A stretch of 34,795 bases of DNA from Fusobacteriota bacterium (GTDB lineage Bacteria; Bacillota; TC1). Within the stretch, counting starts at the first letter, position 1; each line of letters opens with the position of its first letter. Below, piece by piece: positions 20,063 to 29,720 of the stretch. A program made the translations under genes and the position numbers. The notes under the pieces are model-generated. The model had not been told where the DNA came from, made no database searches, and saw nothing but the letters and a program-made list of their open reading frames with translations. The stretch is taken from assembly GCA_022615965.1 (NCBI GenBank), contig JAKEGG010000061.1:1-34795 (forward strand). Direction: 5' to 3'.

Positions 20063-20090
20063 TTATCAGTAAAGCTATAATTATATTGAG

Positions 20091-21335
20091 GTGAAAATGA
20101 GACACAAAGCTAGCACAAAAATAAAAAAAAGAAAACAAAATAAAGTACAAAACAAGAAGCAGAGAAGACCTTGGCTCATACCTCTACTGATTATGGCGGT
20201 ACTTTTGACCCTGGTAATTATTGTGCCTAGGATATTTAAGGATGATAAGTATAATGAAGAAACACAACAGGAGCCAGCGATCAATCAGAGCACCGAGGAC
20301 AAAATCCGGGCCAAAATCAAAGAAATGACTTTAGAAGAAAAGGTTGCTCAGCTATTTATAATTACTCCAGAAGCCTTAACTGGCTATCAAAATCTTTATG
20401 GCAATGAAGAAGCTTTAAAGGAGTCATTCAATAACTATCCGGTGGGAGGGCTGATTTTTTTCTCTAAGAACATTTCTACACCACAAGAAATAAAGGAAGC
20501 CACAGCAATCTGCCAGAATGCTTCACTAGAAAGAATAGGTTTACCGATGTTGATCAGCATAGATGAAGAAGGGGGCCAGGTAGCCAGAATAGCAAATAAC
20601 CTTAATTTTAATGTAGGAAAGTTTCCAACATTAAATAATATCAATACAGGTACCGATGTCTTTAGGTTAGGTAGCACCATAGGAGAATATTTGCAATACT
20701 TTGGCTTTAACCTGGATTTTGCCCCAGTTGCTGATGTCTACACCAACAAAGATAATGAAGTTGTAGATCAAAGAGCATTTTCCTCTGATGCTGATCTTGT
20801 TGGAGAACTAGTCACTGAAGAAATAAAAGGCTTTAAAACCCAAGGAATACTAACCACTTTAAAGCACTTCCCTGGACATGGCAATACTTCTGGTGATACA
20901 CATCTAGGACTTGCCTATACAGAAAAAAACCTGGAAGAAATGCGAAGTTTGGAGTTTATACCTTTTAAAAAAGGTATTGAAGCAGGAGCAGATCTAGTAA
21001 TGATAGCCCATATATCAGTCCCTAAGGTAGTAGGTGATGATACACCTTGTTCCTTTTCCCAGTTGATCATCAAGGATGTTTTACGCAAAGAATTAGAATT
21101 TAAAGGTGTTGTGATCACCGATGCTTTAAATATGGGAGCAGTGACTGATTGGTTTGGCGGAGACAAAGCTGCTGTAGAAGCCTTAAAAGCAGGAGTAGAT
21201 ATTTTATTGATGCCTGATGATTTTGATTTAGCCTATACGGCTGTTCTTAAAGCAGTAAAAAGTGGAGAACTGAAGAAAGAAGATATCGATCAGTCCTTAT
21301 TTAGAATATTACTATTAAAGGAAAGTCTGAAGTAG
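20091..21335 (+). CDS. nagZ: Glycoside hydrolase family 3, beta-N-acetylhexosaminidase (NagZ-like), membrane-anchored
   Basis: N-terminal basic/TM segment, ISIDEEGGQVARI, KHFPGHGNTSGDTHLGL, GVVITDALNMGAV. Confidence 0.88.
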   Translation: MKMRHKASTKIKKRKQNKVQNKKQRRPWLIPLLIMAVLLTLVIIVPRIFKDDKYNEETQQEPAINQSTEDKIRAKIKEMTLEEKVAQLFIITPEALTGYQNLYGNEEALKESFNNYPVGGLIFFSKNISTPQEIKEATAICQNASLERIGLPMLISIDEEGGQVARIANNLNFNVGKFPTLNNINTGTDVFRLGSTIGEYLQYFGFNLDFAPVADVYTNKDNEVVDQRAFSSDADLVGELVTEEIKGFKTQGILTTLKHFPGHGNTSGDTHLGLAYTEKNLEEMRSLEFIPFKKGIEAGADLVMIAHISVPKVVGDDTPCSFSQLIIKDVLRKELEFKGVVITDALNMGAVTDWFGGDKAAVEALKAGVDILLMPDDFDLAYTAVLKAVKSGELKKEDIDQSLFRILLLKESLK

Positions 21336-21344
21336 AATCTTAGT

Positions 21345-21378
21345 AAAAGCAAACAATATAAAGTTGTTTGCTTTTTTT
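21345..21378 (+). terminator. Rho-independent terminator after nagZ
   Basis: AAAAGCAAACAA (21345-21356)...TTGTTTGCTTTTTTT (21364-21378). Confidence 0.85.
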
Positions 21379-21393
21379 GGTCTTAATAAAAAG

Positions 21394-21422
21394 TTGCCAC
21401 AGTAAAGAAAAAAAGATATAAT
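21394..21422 (+). promoter_or_regulatory. Sigma-A-type promoter of pnp
   Basis: TTGCCA (21394-21399), 17 bp spacer, TATAAT (21417-21422). Confidence 0.65.
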
Positions 21423-21464
21423 GATTAAGTATAATTATAGAGAGAAAGAGATGGAGGAAAATAC

Positions 21465-23615
21465 ATGAGCAATGTATTAGTAAAAGAAATCAAACTAGGA
21501 GCAAGCACCTTGAAGCTAGAAACTGGCAGAATGGCCAAGCTGGCTGATGGAGCGGTCCTAGGAAAGTATGGAGACAGTGTGGTACTGGCCACGGCAGCTG
21601 TGGCTAAAAAGCCAAGGGAAGGTTTTGACTTCTTTCCGTTGACAGTGGACGTAGATGAAAAAATGTATGCCGCAGGTAAAATACCTGGAGGCTTTATTAA
21701 AAGGGAAGGAAGACCAGGAGAAAGATCGATCCTGACTGCCAGACTGATAGACAGACCAATCAGACCATTATTTCCTGATGGCTATAAAAACGATATTCAT
21801 ATCGTAGCAACAATATTATCAGTAGAAGCTGACAATGAGCCTGATATTGTGGCGATGAACTCAGCCTCTGCAGCACTGCATCTTTCAAGCGCTCCTTTCT
21901 TAGGACCTATTGCTGCTGTAAGAGTAGGCTATATTGATGGAAAATTTATCATCAATCCTGATCTTGAACAAAGAGAACAATCACAAATAAATCTAACTGT
22001 AGCAGGAACCAGCGATGCAGTAATGATGGTTGAGGCGGGAGCAAATATCGTACCAGAAGAGATAATGCTTGAAGGTATATTATTTGGACACGAAGCAATC
22101 AAAGAATTAACTGCTTTTATAGAAGAATTTAGAAAAGAGGCTTTAGCTTTAGGGTTATGTAAAGTTAAAAGAGAATATGTACCTGAAGAAAAGGATCAAG
22201 CAGTATTAGAAGATTATACTGATTTCATAAAACCAGAAATAGATAAAATGATTGAAGAAATACTAATTGATAACCTGGCTAAGCAGCCAAGAGATGAAAA
22301 AATATCTGCATTAAAGGAACATCTTTCTTCTTCATATTTTGCTGAAGCTGGAGAAGTTGAAGGAATCAGGATCAAATGGTTCAATGAGCTCTTTGATAAA
22401 TTGGAAAAAGAAGCCTTCAGAGATCTTATTTTAGAAAGAGAGCTAAGGATCGACAATAGAAAACTAACACAGGTAAGACCAATTACCTGTGAAGTTGACG
22501 TTCTTCCAAGAACCCATGGTTCAGCTTTATTTACCAGAGGAGAAACTCAGATCTTAAGTGTAGTAACACTTGGAGCTAATAGTGATGAACAGATTATTGA
22601 TGATATAAATAATATTTCATCAAAAAGATATATGCATCACTATAACTTCCCAGGTTTCAGCGTTGGTGAAGCCAAGCCAATGAGAAGCCCTGGAAGAAGA
22701 GAAATCGGACATGGTAATCTGGCAGAAAGAGCATTGGTACCAGTACTCCCAAGCCAGGAAGATTTCCCATACGTTATGAGAGTTGTATCTGAGGCGTTAA
22801 GTTCAAATGGTTCAACTTCCATGGGCAGCGTTTGTGGCAGTTCTTTATCATTGATGTCAGCTGGTGTGCCATTGGTTGGACAGGTTTCAGGTATAGCAAT
22901 GGGCTTGATCAAAAAAGGTGATAAAATAGCTATTTTAACAGATATACAAGGAATGGAAGATCATTTAGGGGATATGGATTTTAAAGTAGCTGGTACTTCA
23001 GAGGGTGTTACTGCTCTACAGATGGATATCAAAATCGATGGTATCAATAGAGAAATCTTGCAAACAGCTTTAGAACATGCCAAGGCAGGGAGAATGCACA
23101 TAATGAATATTATGAATCAGACCTTAAGCACTGCCAGAGAGCAGCTTTCTCCATACGCGCCTAAGATCATATCCTTCGAGATCGACCCAGATAAAATCAG
23201 GGAAATCATAGGACCTGGAGGCAAGATGATCAAGAGAATCATCGAAGAAACAGGGGTAGACATCAATATTGATGATAGTGGCAGAATTGAAATAGCCGGA
23301 GTTGAACAGGAAAATATTGACAAGGCTATAGCTGTTGTCAACAAAATTTGTGAAGAAGTAGAAGTAGGCAAGGTCTACTTAGGCAAGGTTAAAAAAGTAA
23401 CAGATTTTGGTGCTTTTGTAGAGATCATCGAAGGTGTTTATGGCAGTTCTGGTAAAGAAGGTCTGGTGCATATTTCAGCTCTTGATGTTAAGAGAGTAAA
23501 TAAGGTTGAAGATGTAGTCAGCGAAGGTGATGAAATCCTGGTAAAAGCATTAGGTTTTGATGACAAAGGCAGACTTAAACTTTCAAGAAAAGAAGCGATG
23601 ATCGACAGAGGATAA
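21465..23615 (+). CDS. pnp: Polyribonucleotide nucleotidyltransferase (PNPase)
   Basis: [35 protein letters not shown] ([29 protein letters not shown]) and S1 domains. Confidence 0.97.
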   Translation: MSNVLVKEIKLGASTLKLETGRMAKLADGAVLGKYGDSVVLATAAVAKKPREGFDFFPLTVDVDEKMYAAGKIPGGFIKREGRPGERSILTARLIDRPIRPLFPDGYKNDIHIVATILSVEADNEPDIVAMNSASAALHLSSAPFLGPIAAVRVGYIDGKFIINPDLEQREQSQINLTVAGTSDAVMMVEAGANIVPEEIMLEGILFGHEAIKELTAFIEEFRKEALALGLCKVKREYVPEEKDQAVLEDYTDFIKPEIDKMIEEILIDNLAKQPRDEKISALKEHLSSSYFAEAGEVEGIRIKWFNELFDKLEKEAFRDLILERELRIDNRKLTQVRPITCEVDVLPRTHGSALFTRGETQILSVVTLGANSDEQIIDDINNISSKRYMHHYNFPGFSVGEAKPMRSPGRREIGHGNLAERALVPVLPSQEDFPYVMRVVSEALSSNGSTSMGSVCGSSLSLMSAGVPLVGQVSGIAMGLIKKGDKIAILTDIQGMEDHLGDMDFKVAGTSEGVTALQMDIKIDGINREILQTALEHAKAGRMHIMNIMNQTLSTAREQLSPYAPKIISFEIDPDKIREIIGPGGKMIKRIIEETGVDINIDDSGRIEIAGVEQENIDKAIAVVNKICEEVEVGKVYLGKVKKVTDFGAFVEIIEGVYGSSGKEGLVHISALDVKRVNKVEDVVSEGDEILVKALGFDDKGRLKLSRKEAMIDRG

Positions 23616-23619
23616 GCGG

Positions 23620-24048
23620 TTGAAAAACAAAACGACTGTATTTATGTTTCTGATTTTTGTTCTATTGGCTATAGTTGCTGTAATTGTTACTGTTAATAAA
23701 GATAATAATAAGGATAAAGAATCAGAAATTAAATATGCTGTTACTGGAACTCAGGCCATAAACAGCAGAATGGTAGTAAAAGTAATGGCAGGTGTATTTG
23801 CTGGAGAAGATGTTGATCCTTTTGCTTATGTCAGGCTGATAGATAAATTCAACATGCCATACTATCCATTAAATGGCTTTACTAAGCTTTCAATGAACAA
23901 AGGAGATTCAAAAGAAATGTCTTTTGAGTTTTCTTATCCTAAAACTGCTGAATGCATTTTGGAGATCAAGGATAGTTCTGGAAAAGTCACTAAGTATGAA
24001 GTGACCTTTCCGGAAGTAATAAATCAACCGATACAAAATATCAAATGA
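23620..24048 (+). CDS. Uncharacterised membrane-anchored extracytoplasmic protein
   Basis: TTG-start ORF 5 nt after pnp; N-terminal TM helix (TVFMFLIFVLLAIVAVIVTV) followed by a soluble, probably beta-rich ~110 aa domain; no family recognised. Confidence 0.6.
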   Translation: MKNKTTVFMFLIFVLLAIVAVIVTVNKDNNKDKESEIKYAVTGTQAINSRMVVKVMAGVFAGEDVDPFAYVRLIDKFNMPYYPLNGFTKLSMNKGDSKEMSFEFSYPKTAECILEIKDSSGKVTKYEVTFPEVINQPIQNIK

Positions 24049-24065
24049 TTTAAAAACATTAAAAT

Positions 24066-24097
24066 AAAGAGACAGAATCTGATGATTCTGTCTCTTT
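24066..24097. terminator. Bidirectional terminator between convergent genes
   Basis: 14-bp perfect stem AAAGAGACAGAATC (24066-24079) / loop TGAT / GATTCTGTCTCTTT (24084-24097). Confidence 0.8.
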
Positions 24098-24145
24098 ATC
24101 GTAATAACAAATATTTAAAAATTATTTAAGCAAAAAGCAGACTTA

Positions 24146-24331
24146 TTAAGCTCTTTCTACTTTGCCAGAACGTAAACAACGAGTACAAACATTGATTTTC
24201 TTAGCAGAACCTAAAACATTAGCTTTAACAGCTTGTAAATTTGGATTCCATTTTCTTTTAGTTTTTACGTGTGAGTGACTTACATTATTACCTGACATCT
24301 GACCTTTTCCACAAATTTCGCATTTTGCCAT
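24146..24331 (-). CDS. rpmB: 50S ribosomal protein L28
   Basis: [33 protein letters not shown]...[19 protein letters not shown] at 24331 with AGGAGGTG just upstream (ORF track start 24340 is a GTG inside the SD region). Confidence 0.95.
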   Translation of the reverse strand: MAKCEICGKGQMSGNNVSHSHVKTKRKWNPNLQAVKANVLGSAKKINVCTRCLRSGKVERA

Positions 24332-24384
24332 AACCGGCACCTCCTATCTATCAGAAAAAAATTAATTTCAACGTATACCTTAGA

Positions 24385-24413
24385 ATTATAACAAAGAAAT
24401 AATTTTAAATCAA
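24385..24413 (-). promoter_or_regulatory. Sigma-A-type promoter of rpmB
   Basis: Minus strand TTGATT (24413-24408), 17 bp spacer, TATAAT (24390-24385). Confidence 0.6.
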
Positions 24414-24500
24414 GAATATTAAATAGATTTTACCTGTTTTTTATTTAAAATATTTCTGATATAATAATTGTAGAAGTTAACATTCAAGGAGGAGTGCATA

Positions 24501-24857
24501 ATGGTAGAATTAAAAGTAACTCAAGATGGAAAAATAGAATTATCAGAAAATCTGATTAGCAAGGTAGCTGGCAAAGCTGCAGTGGAATGTTATGGCGTTG
24601 TTGGTATGGTTTCTAAAAACTTCAGAGAAGGTATACAAAGATTTTTTGGTAAAGAGCAGTATGATAAAGGCATAGAAGTTGAAAATAAAGATGGCACATG
24701 TGTGATAGATGTCCATGTAGTATTGGCTTATGGCGGGAAAATAGATGCTATAGCTCAAAATATAATGGATCAGGTGAGCTACGCTGTAGAATACTATATT
24801 CCAAACCTGGAAAAAGTTGTAAATGTTTATGTTGATGATATTGCTATTGTCAAATAA
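24501..24857 (+). CDS. Asp23/Gls24 family envelope stress response protein
   Basis: GKIELSENLISKVAGKAAVECYGVVGM ... VVLAYGGKIDAIAQNIMDQVSYAVE; immediately upstream of the yloV/fakA homologue. Confidence 0.92.
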   Translation: MVELKVTQDGKIELSENLISKVAGKAAVECYGVVGMVSKNFREGIQRFFGKEQYDKGIEVENKDGTCVIDVHVVLAYGGKIDAIAQNIMDQVSYAVEYYIPNLEKVVNVYVDDIAIVK

Positions 24858-24874
24858 TCAGGAGCAATATAATT

Positions 24875-26494
24875 TTGAGCAGCGAAGTAGATATTAAAGA
24901 AGTAATAAAGATATACAAAGGAGCTCTAAACTATTTAGATCTGTATAAAGAAGAAGTAAACAACCTGAACGTTTTTCCTGTGCCTGATGGGGATACAGGA
25001 ACAAATATGTATTTGACCTTTCAGAATGCTGTTAAAGTTTTCGAGGTTAATGATCCTAAAACCATTACCGAGTTTGGGGAGTTGACTGCTAAAGGAGCTT
25101 TGTTAGGAGCCAGGGGAAACTCTGGGGTTATTTTATCTCAGATCTTAAGAGGCTTTGCCCATGGCATGGCTGGTGAAAGCAACATAGATGGCAGGGTTTT
25201 AACTAAATGTTTCAAAGAAGCCTCAGGTGTTGCCTATAAGGCAGTTAGGAAGCCTGTAAAAGGCACTATTTTAACAGTGATCGATGGTTTGTATAAAGGA
25301 GCAGAAAAAGGATATAAAATAAGCAATGATTTCTTTACAGTTCTTGAAGAGAGCTTAAAGGAAGGTCAGAAAGCTTTAGATTCTACACCTGAGCTATTGC
25401 CGGTTTTAAAAGAAGCTGGAGTAGTAGATGCAGGTGGTTTTGGTTTGTTAAAAATCATCGAGGGCATGTTTAAAACGGCAATTGGGGACAATAAGGTGCT
25501 TGATACACAGATCCAAGTGCTGGAATCAGCAATAATCGATGAAAGCTTTAAGAGCCTTGAAGATATTAAATATTCATATTGTACAGAATTCATTATTTTA
25601 GATCCTACAGAAACAAATGAAGAAATCAGAACCAGATTAGATGATCCTGCCATTGGAGATAGTTTGGTTACTATTGTGGCAGATGGAATAGCCAAGGTTC
25701 ATATACATACCAACAGACCTGGTCAGGTTCTTGAGTATGCATTAGGCATAGGATCGGTTACTAGCATCAAAATAGATAATATGAAGGAACAATTCAAAAA
25801 TAAAAGTAAAAAAATAAAACCTAAAGAAGTCAGACTAAAAGAGTATGGTTTTGTAATGGTTGTACCAGGACCTGGACTAGGAAAAATTGCCAAAAGTATG
25901 GGAGTAGATGCCATTTTAGAAGGTGGACAGACTATGAACCCCAGTACCCATGATATACAAGAAGCAATAGAAACGGTTGATGCTAAAGTGGTTTATATAT
26001 TTCCTAATAATAAAAATATCATCTTGTCTGCAGAACAAACTATTGAGCTGAATAAGGACAAGAAAATAGTGGTGATCCCAACCACAAATATTCAACAAGG
26101 CTATGCTGCTATCCTGGCCTTTAATGAAGAAATGAAGCCTAGAGAAAATCAAAAGCTGATGAAGGAAGCATATAAAGATATAAAAACAGGAGCTATTACC
26201 TATGCTGTAAGAAATACTACTATCAGTGGTCTTAAAATAAAGAAAGACCAGATACTTATCATCAGCGAAAACAAGATCATCGGAGGAGTGAAAAATACTG
26301 AAGAAGCAGTGTTGAGCTACCTGGAAGAAAACCTGGAAGAGCAGGGATTAGTTACCTTGTATTATGGTGATATGGTAAAAGAAAATGAAGCTATGAAATT
26401 AAAAGAAAAAATCGAAGAAAAATATAAGGATATTGAGGTTGCTGTTTATGATGGCAAACAGCCGGTGTATTTTTACTTTATATCATTAGAATAG
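24875..26494 (+). CDS. fakA: DAK2/DhaL domain protein, FakA/YloV family (fatty acid kinase ATP-binding subunit family)
   Basis: NVFPVPDGDTGTNMYLT, LLGARGNSGVILSQILRG, SYCTEFI, GGQTMNPST. Confidence 0.9.
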   Translation: MSSEVDIKEVIKIYKGALNYLDLYKEEVNNLNVFPVPDGDTGTNMYLTFQNAVKVFEVNDPKTITEFGELTAKGALLGARGNSGVILSQILRGFAHGMAGESNIDGRVLTKCFKEASGVAYKAVRKPVKGTILTVIDGLYKGAEKGYKISNDFFTVLEESLKEGQKALDSTPELLPVLKEAGVVDAGGFGLLKIIEGMFKTAIGDNKVLDTQIQVLESAIIDESFKSLEDIKYSYCTEFIILDPTETNEEIRTRLDDPAIGDSLVTIVADGIAKVHIHTNRPGQVLEYALGIGSVTSIKIDNMKEQFKNKSKKIKPKEVRLKEYGFVMVVPGPGLGKIAKSMGVDAILEGGQTMNPSTHDIQEAIETVDAKVVYIFPNNKNIILSAEQTIELNKDKKIVVIPTTNIQQGYAAILAFNEEMKPRENQKLMKEAYKDIKTGAITYAVRNTTISGLKIKKDQILIISENKIIGGVKNTEEAVLSYLEENLEEQGLVTLYYGDMVKENEAMKLKEKIEEKYKDIEVAVYDGKQPVYFYFISLE

Positions 26495-26502
26495 GAGTTA
26501 CC

Positions 26503-27777
26503 TTGTATAAAGAAATCAATCTTGATAATAAGCTTAAGCTGATCTTGCTTAAGAATAAAAATATACACACAGTAAATATTGGGATTTTTATAGGCGCAGG
26601 AGCAAAGGATGAAGATACGTTTCATAACTATGGCTGCGCCCATTTTTTAGAGCATATGATGTTCAAGGGCACAGAAACTATTTCTGCTACGGAAATAGCT
26701 GAAGCCTTGGATGATCTAGGTGGCTATGGCAATGCCTATACTAATAATGAATTTACTGTTTTCTACAATAAAGTCCTTCAGGAAGACTCCTTTAAAGCTG
26801 TGGATATTCTCTATGATATGCTATTTAACAGTACTATGGATGAAGATGAAATAGAAAAAGAAAAAAAGGTTATAGTAGAAGAAATAAACATGTATGAAGA
26901 TGAAGCTGGCAGTTTCATTTTAGAAGAATTTTCTAAAAACCTCTTTTCCAGACAAGGACTTGGTAATTCAATCCTTGGTGAAAAAAAGTATGTTAAAAAA
27001 ATCAACAAGAAAATTCTTTTGAATTTTTATCAGCAACACTATGTTCCTGAAAAAATGGTTGTGGTAGTTACTGGAAACTACAATGAAAAACTGATAGGAT
27101 ATTTAAAAAGAAAGTTCTCAGCCTTAGAAAGTGCAGAACAACAATTAGAGGTAAACAAAAAAGTCATTATCAATAATTTTTCCTTTGCACTTCATGAAAA
27201 AGCAAAGATTTCTCAAATATATTTTGCTCTCGGTGGAGAAGGGGTCAGCAAAAATGATTCTGAATATATTAAGACTATTCTTTTTAATAATATCTTAGGA
27301 GGTAATTCGAGTTCATTTCTGTTTCAGAAACTAAGAGAAGAGCTTTCCTTATGCTATGATATAAGTAGTTTTATAACTGCTTTTGAAAACACAGGTGAAT
27401 TAGTTATTAGTGGTGGAGTGAATGTTAAGCAATTTCCCTTGGCCTTAAGAGAAATAGTCAAAATATTAGAGGAAATCAAAGTTGCAGGGATTAAAAAAAT
27501 CGATTTTGAAAGAGCTAAAAAGCAGCTAAAAAGACAGATAGTAATGTCTCTTGACAACATGCATAATATGATGTTCAGTCTGGGGATCGATGTCCTTTAC
27601 TACAGTAAGCCGAAGCTGATAGATGAGTTGATAGCTGAAATAGATGGAATCAGCTATAGTTCCTTTAATAAATTTGTTAAAAGATATTTAAAGGCTTTAA
27701 AGTTGAATTTATGTGTTTTAGCTCCAAAAGGAACTGACGATATAGAAAAACAGTGGGAGGAGATAGCAGGTGGATAA
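26503..27777 (+). CDS. M16 family zinc metallopeptidase (processing protease-like)
   Basis: GCAHFLEHMMFKGTE (HxxEH motif), EINMYEDEAG. Confidence 0.92.
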   Translation: MYKEINLDNKLKLILLKNKNIHTVNIGIFIGAGAKDEDTFHNYGCAHFLEHMMFKGTETISATEIAEALDDLGGYGNAYTNNEFTVFYNKVLQEDSFKAVDILYDMLFNSTMDEDEIEKEKKVIVEEINMYEDEAGSFILEEFSKNLFSRQGLGNSILGEKKYVKKINKKILLNFYQQHYVPEKMVVVVTGNYNEKLIGYLKRKFSALESAEQQLEVNKKVIINNFSFALHEKAKISQIYFALGGEGVSKNDSEYIKTILFNNILGGNSSSFLFQKLREELSLCYDISSFITAFENTGELVISGGVNVKQFPLALREIVKILEEIKVAGIKKIDFERAKKQLKRQIVMSLDNMHNMMFSLGIDVLYYSKPKLIDELIAEIDGISYSSFNKFVKRYLKALKLNLCVLAPKGTDDIEKQWEEIAGG

Positions 27778-28222
27778 AATACACATAAAATTATTTTCAA
27801 ATGAGTATTCAATAACAGAATTGTTACCTGAATATAAGACTAGAGGGTCTGCAGGGATGGATCTTAAAGCAGCTATCAAAGAGCCTGTGGTCATTAAGCC
27901 TCAGGAAATCAAGCTGGTACCCACTGGTGTAGGTATAAGCTTAAGCAATACAGATAATGTTGCCTTGATTTATGCCAGAAGTGGTTTATCCAGCAAGTAT
28001 GGAATTACGATGGCTAATAGTGTTGGAGTCATAGATAGCGATTACCGAGGAGAGATATTTTGTCCCTTGATCAATCTCTCAGATAAAGAGTTTATTTTAA
28101 AGCCACTGGAACGAATGGCTCAGTTGGTTGTAGCCCCAATATTCAAACCAGAAATTGAAGTTGTAGATGACCTTGATGAAACAGAGCGAGGTGAAGGGGG
28201 CTTCGGACATACAGGAAGGTAG
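27770..28222 (+). CDS. dut: dUTP diphosphatase
   Basis: RGSAGMDLKAA, YARSGLSSKYGITMANSVGVIDSDYRGE, ERGEGGFGHTGR. Confidence 0.95.
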   Translation: MDKIHIKLFSNEYSITELLPEYKTRGSAGMDLKAAIKEPVVIKPQEIKLVPTGVGISLSNTDNVALIYARSGLSSKYGITMANSVGVIDSDYRGEIFCPLINLSDKEFILKPLERMAQLVVAPIFKPEIEVVDDLDETERGEGGFGHTGR

Positions 28223-28229
28223 GTATAAA

Positions 28230-28802
28230 GTGAGAAAAATTATATTTTTTATAGGTGTGGCTTTGATGGCTATAGGTATAGGTATTATAGCCTGGTTTTT
28301 TATACAAAATAATAAAAGCGAACAGGAAATGCTTAAGTTTACCTTAGAATTTATGGAAACACTGGAAGAACCTGTGCCGGAGAAAATTCTTGAAGGTGAT
28401 ACTATTGGAGTTTTAGAATTTCCGGTATTTGGTAATGAAAAAATAGCTATTAAAGAAGGAGTAAGTAATTCAGTACTAAATGTAGCAGCAGGGCATATGC
28501 CTGAAACTGAAGAAATCTGGGATGACAGTGGCAACTGTGCTATTGCTGCCCATAACAATACCTTTTTTAAAAATGTTGCCAAGTTTAAAGTAAATGATAA
28601 AATAATTGTTTATACCAGACAGGGTATCTATGAATATACAGTATTTAACATTGAAACTATCAAGCCTGATGATTTTAGCATTTTAGATGACTTTCCTAAA
28701 CAAAAGGTGCTGACCTTGATAACCTGTGATTTTACAGGTGCCAACAGAGAGATAGTTCAAGCTAGTGGAGGTATGAAAATAGCTGAACCTAAAGATATTT
28801 GA
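28230..28802 (+). CDS. Sortase family transpeptidase (class D/E-like)
   Basis: N-terminal TM helix; GVLEFPVFGNEKIAIKEGV, CAIAAHNNTFF (His), VLTLITCDFTG (Cys), NREIVQ (Arg). ORF track start 28167 overlaps dut; GTG at 28230 preferred. Confidence 0.85.
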   Translation: MRKIIFFIGVALMAIGIGIIAWFFIQNNKSEQEMLKFTLEFMETLEEPVPEKILEGDTIGVLEFPVFGNEKIAIKEGVSNSVLNVAAGHMPETEEIWDDSGNCAIAAHNNTFFKNVAKFKVNDKIIVYTRQGIYEYTVFNIETIKPDDFSILDDFPKQKVLTLITCDFTGANREIVQASGGMKIAEPKDI

Positions 28803-28814
28803 TCGAACAAAGCA

Positions 28815-28843
28815 TTGACATTTTGTTGTACTTATAATATAAT
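28815..28843 (+). promoter_or_regulatory. Sigma-A-type promoter of infC-rpmI-rplT
   Basis: TTGACA (28815-28820), 17 bp spacer, TATAAT (28838-28843). Confidence 0.75.
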
Positions 28844-28854
28844 TTTAAAGGAAG

Positions 28855-28960
28855 TAGAAACAGCCTGTTTCTCACCTTGTAGCTTTGCTCTCAGGGTCGG
28901 AATTATATGATCATTATTTTAAGTATTGATGTAGCAGGCTTGCCTGCTACATATTTTTTT
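28855..28960 (+). promoter_or_regulatory. infC leader with intrinsic terminator, candidate L20-type attenuator
   Basis: TGTAGCAGGC (28930-28939)-TT-GCCTGCTACA (28942-28951) then TATTTTTTT, just before the infC SD; upstream hairpin AGAAACA-GCC-TGTTTCT. Confidence 0.65.
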
Positions 28961-28975
28961 GTGAGGTGAAGAGCT

Positions 28976-29491
28976 ATAAGCAAAGATGCATTGATTAACG
29001 AGGAAATAAGGGCTAAAGAAGTAAGGGTCATTGATGCCAACGGTGAACAGCTGGAAATCATGTCTACTAAGGAGGCTATAAGCCTGGCTTTAGGACAAGG
29101 GTTGGATCTGGTAGAGGTTTCTCCTAATTCTAAACCCCCTGTATGTAAAATAATGAACTATGGCAAGTTTAAATTCGATCAGTCGAAAAAGGAAAAAGCA
29201 GCCAAAAAGAAACAGAAGCAAATAACTTTAAAAGAAATAAAAATGCGTATCGGCATTGAAGAACATGACTTCATAGTAAAAAACAAGGCAATTGAAAAGT
29301 TTTTGAAAGAAGGACACAAGGTTAAGGTGACGATAATGTTCAGAGGACGTGAGCTGAATCATCCTGAGCTAGGGCTTGATATCTGCAACAGAACCTCAGA
29401 ACATTTAAAGGATATAGCAATAGTAGAAAGAGTGCCAAAAAGTGAAGGTAGAAACATGATTATGATTCTGTCTCCAAAGCATGAAAAATAA
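28976..29491 (+). CDS. infC: Translation initiation factor IF-3 (probable AUA start)
   Basis: Frame reads ATA-AGC-AAA-GAT-GCA-TTG-ATT-AAC-GAG: (I)SKDALINEEIRAKEVRVIDANGEQL...; SD GAGGTGA at 28963-28969. ORF track start 28991 (TTG) lacks a well-placed SD and loses the conserved SKD..INEEIR start. Confidence 0.9.
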   Translation: MSKDALINEEIRAKEVRVIDANGEQLEIMSTKEAISLALGQGLDLVEVSPNSKPPVCKIMNYGKFKFDQSKKEKAAKKKQKQITLKEIKMRIGIEEHDFIVKNKAIEKFLKEGHKVKVTIMFRGRELNHPELGLDICNRTSEHLKDIAIVERVPKSEGRNMIMILSPKHEK

Positions 29492-29503
29492 GGAGGTAAC
29501 ATT

Positions 29504-29701
29504 ATGCCAAAAATGAAGAGCCATAGAGGAGCTGCAAAAAGATTCAAAAAAACCGGAACAGGTTTATTTAAAAGATCACAAGCTAATAAAAGCCACATTT
29601 TAGAAAAAAAGAGCCCGAAAAGAAAAAGACAGCTTAGAGGCACAATAGTTGTGAATGCAACTGAGCAAAAAAATATTAAAAAATTATTACCTTATATATA
29701 A
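29504..29701 (+). CDS. rpmI: 50S ribosomal protein L35
   Basis: [45 protein letters not shown]. Confidence 0.96.
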   Translation: MPKMKSHRGAAKRFKKTGTGLFKRSQANKSHILEKKSPKRKRQLRGTIVVNATEQKNIKKLLPYI

Positions 29702-29720
29702 GATAAAGGAGGATTGAATA

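Noticed and set aside
28097-28582. 161-aa minus-strand ORF across dut and sortase
   Set aside because: Overlaps two well-supported genes; no recognisable product.
28815-28838. Upstream TATAAT (28833-28838) as the infC -10 box
   Set aside because: It gives only a 12 bp spacer to TTGACA; the overlapping TATAAT at 28838 gives 17 bp.
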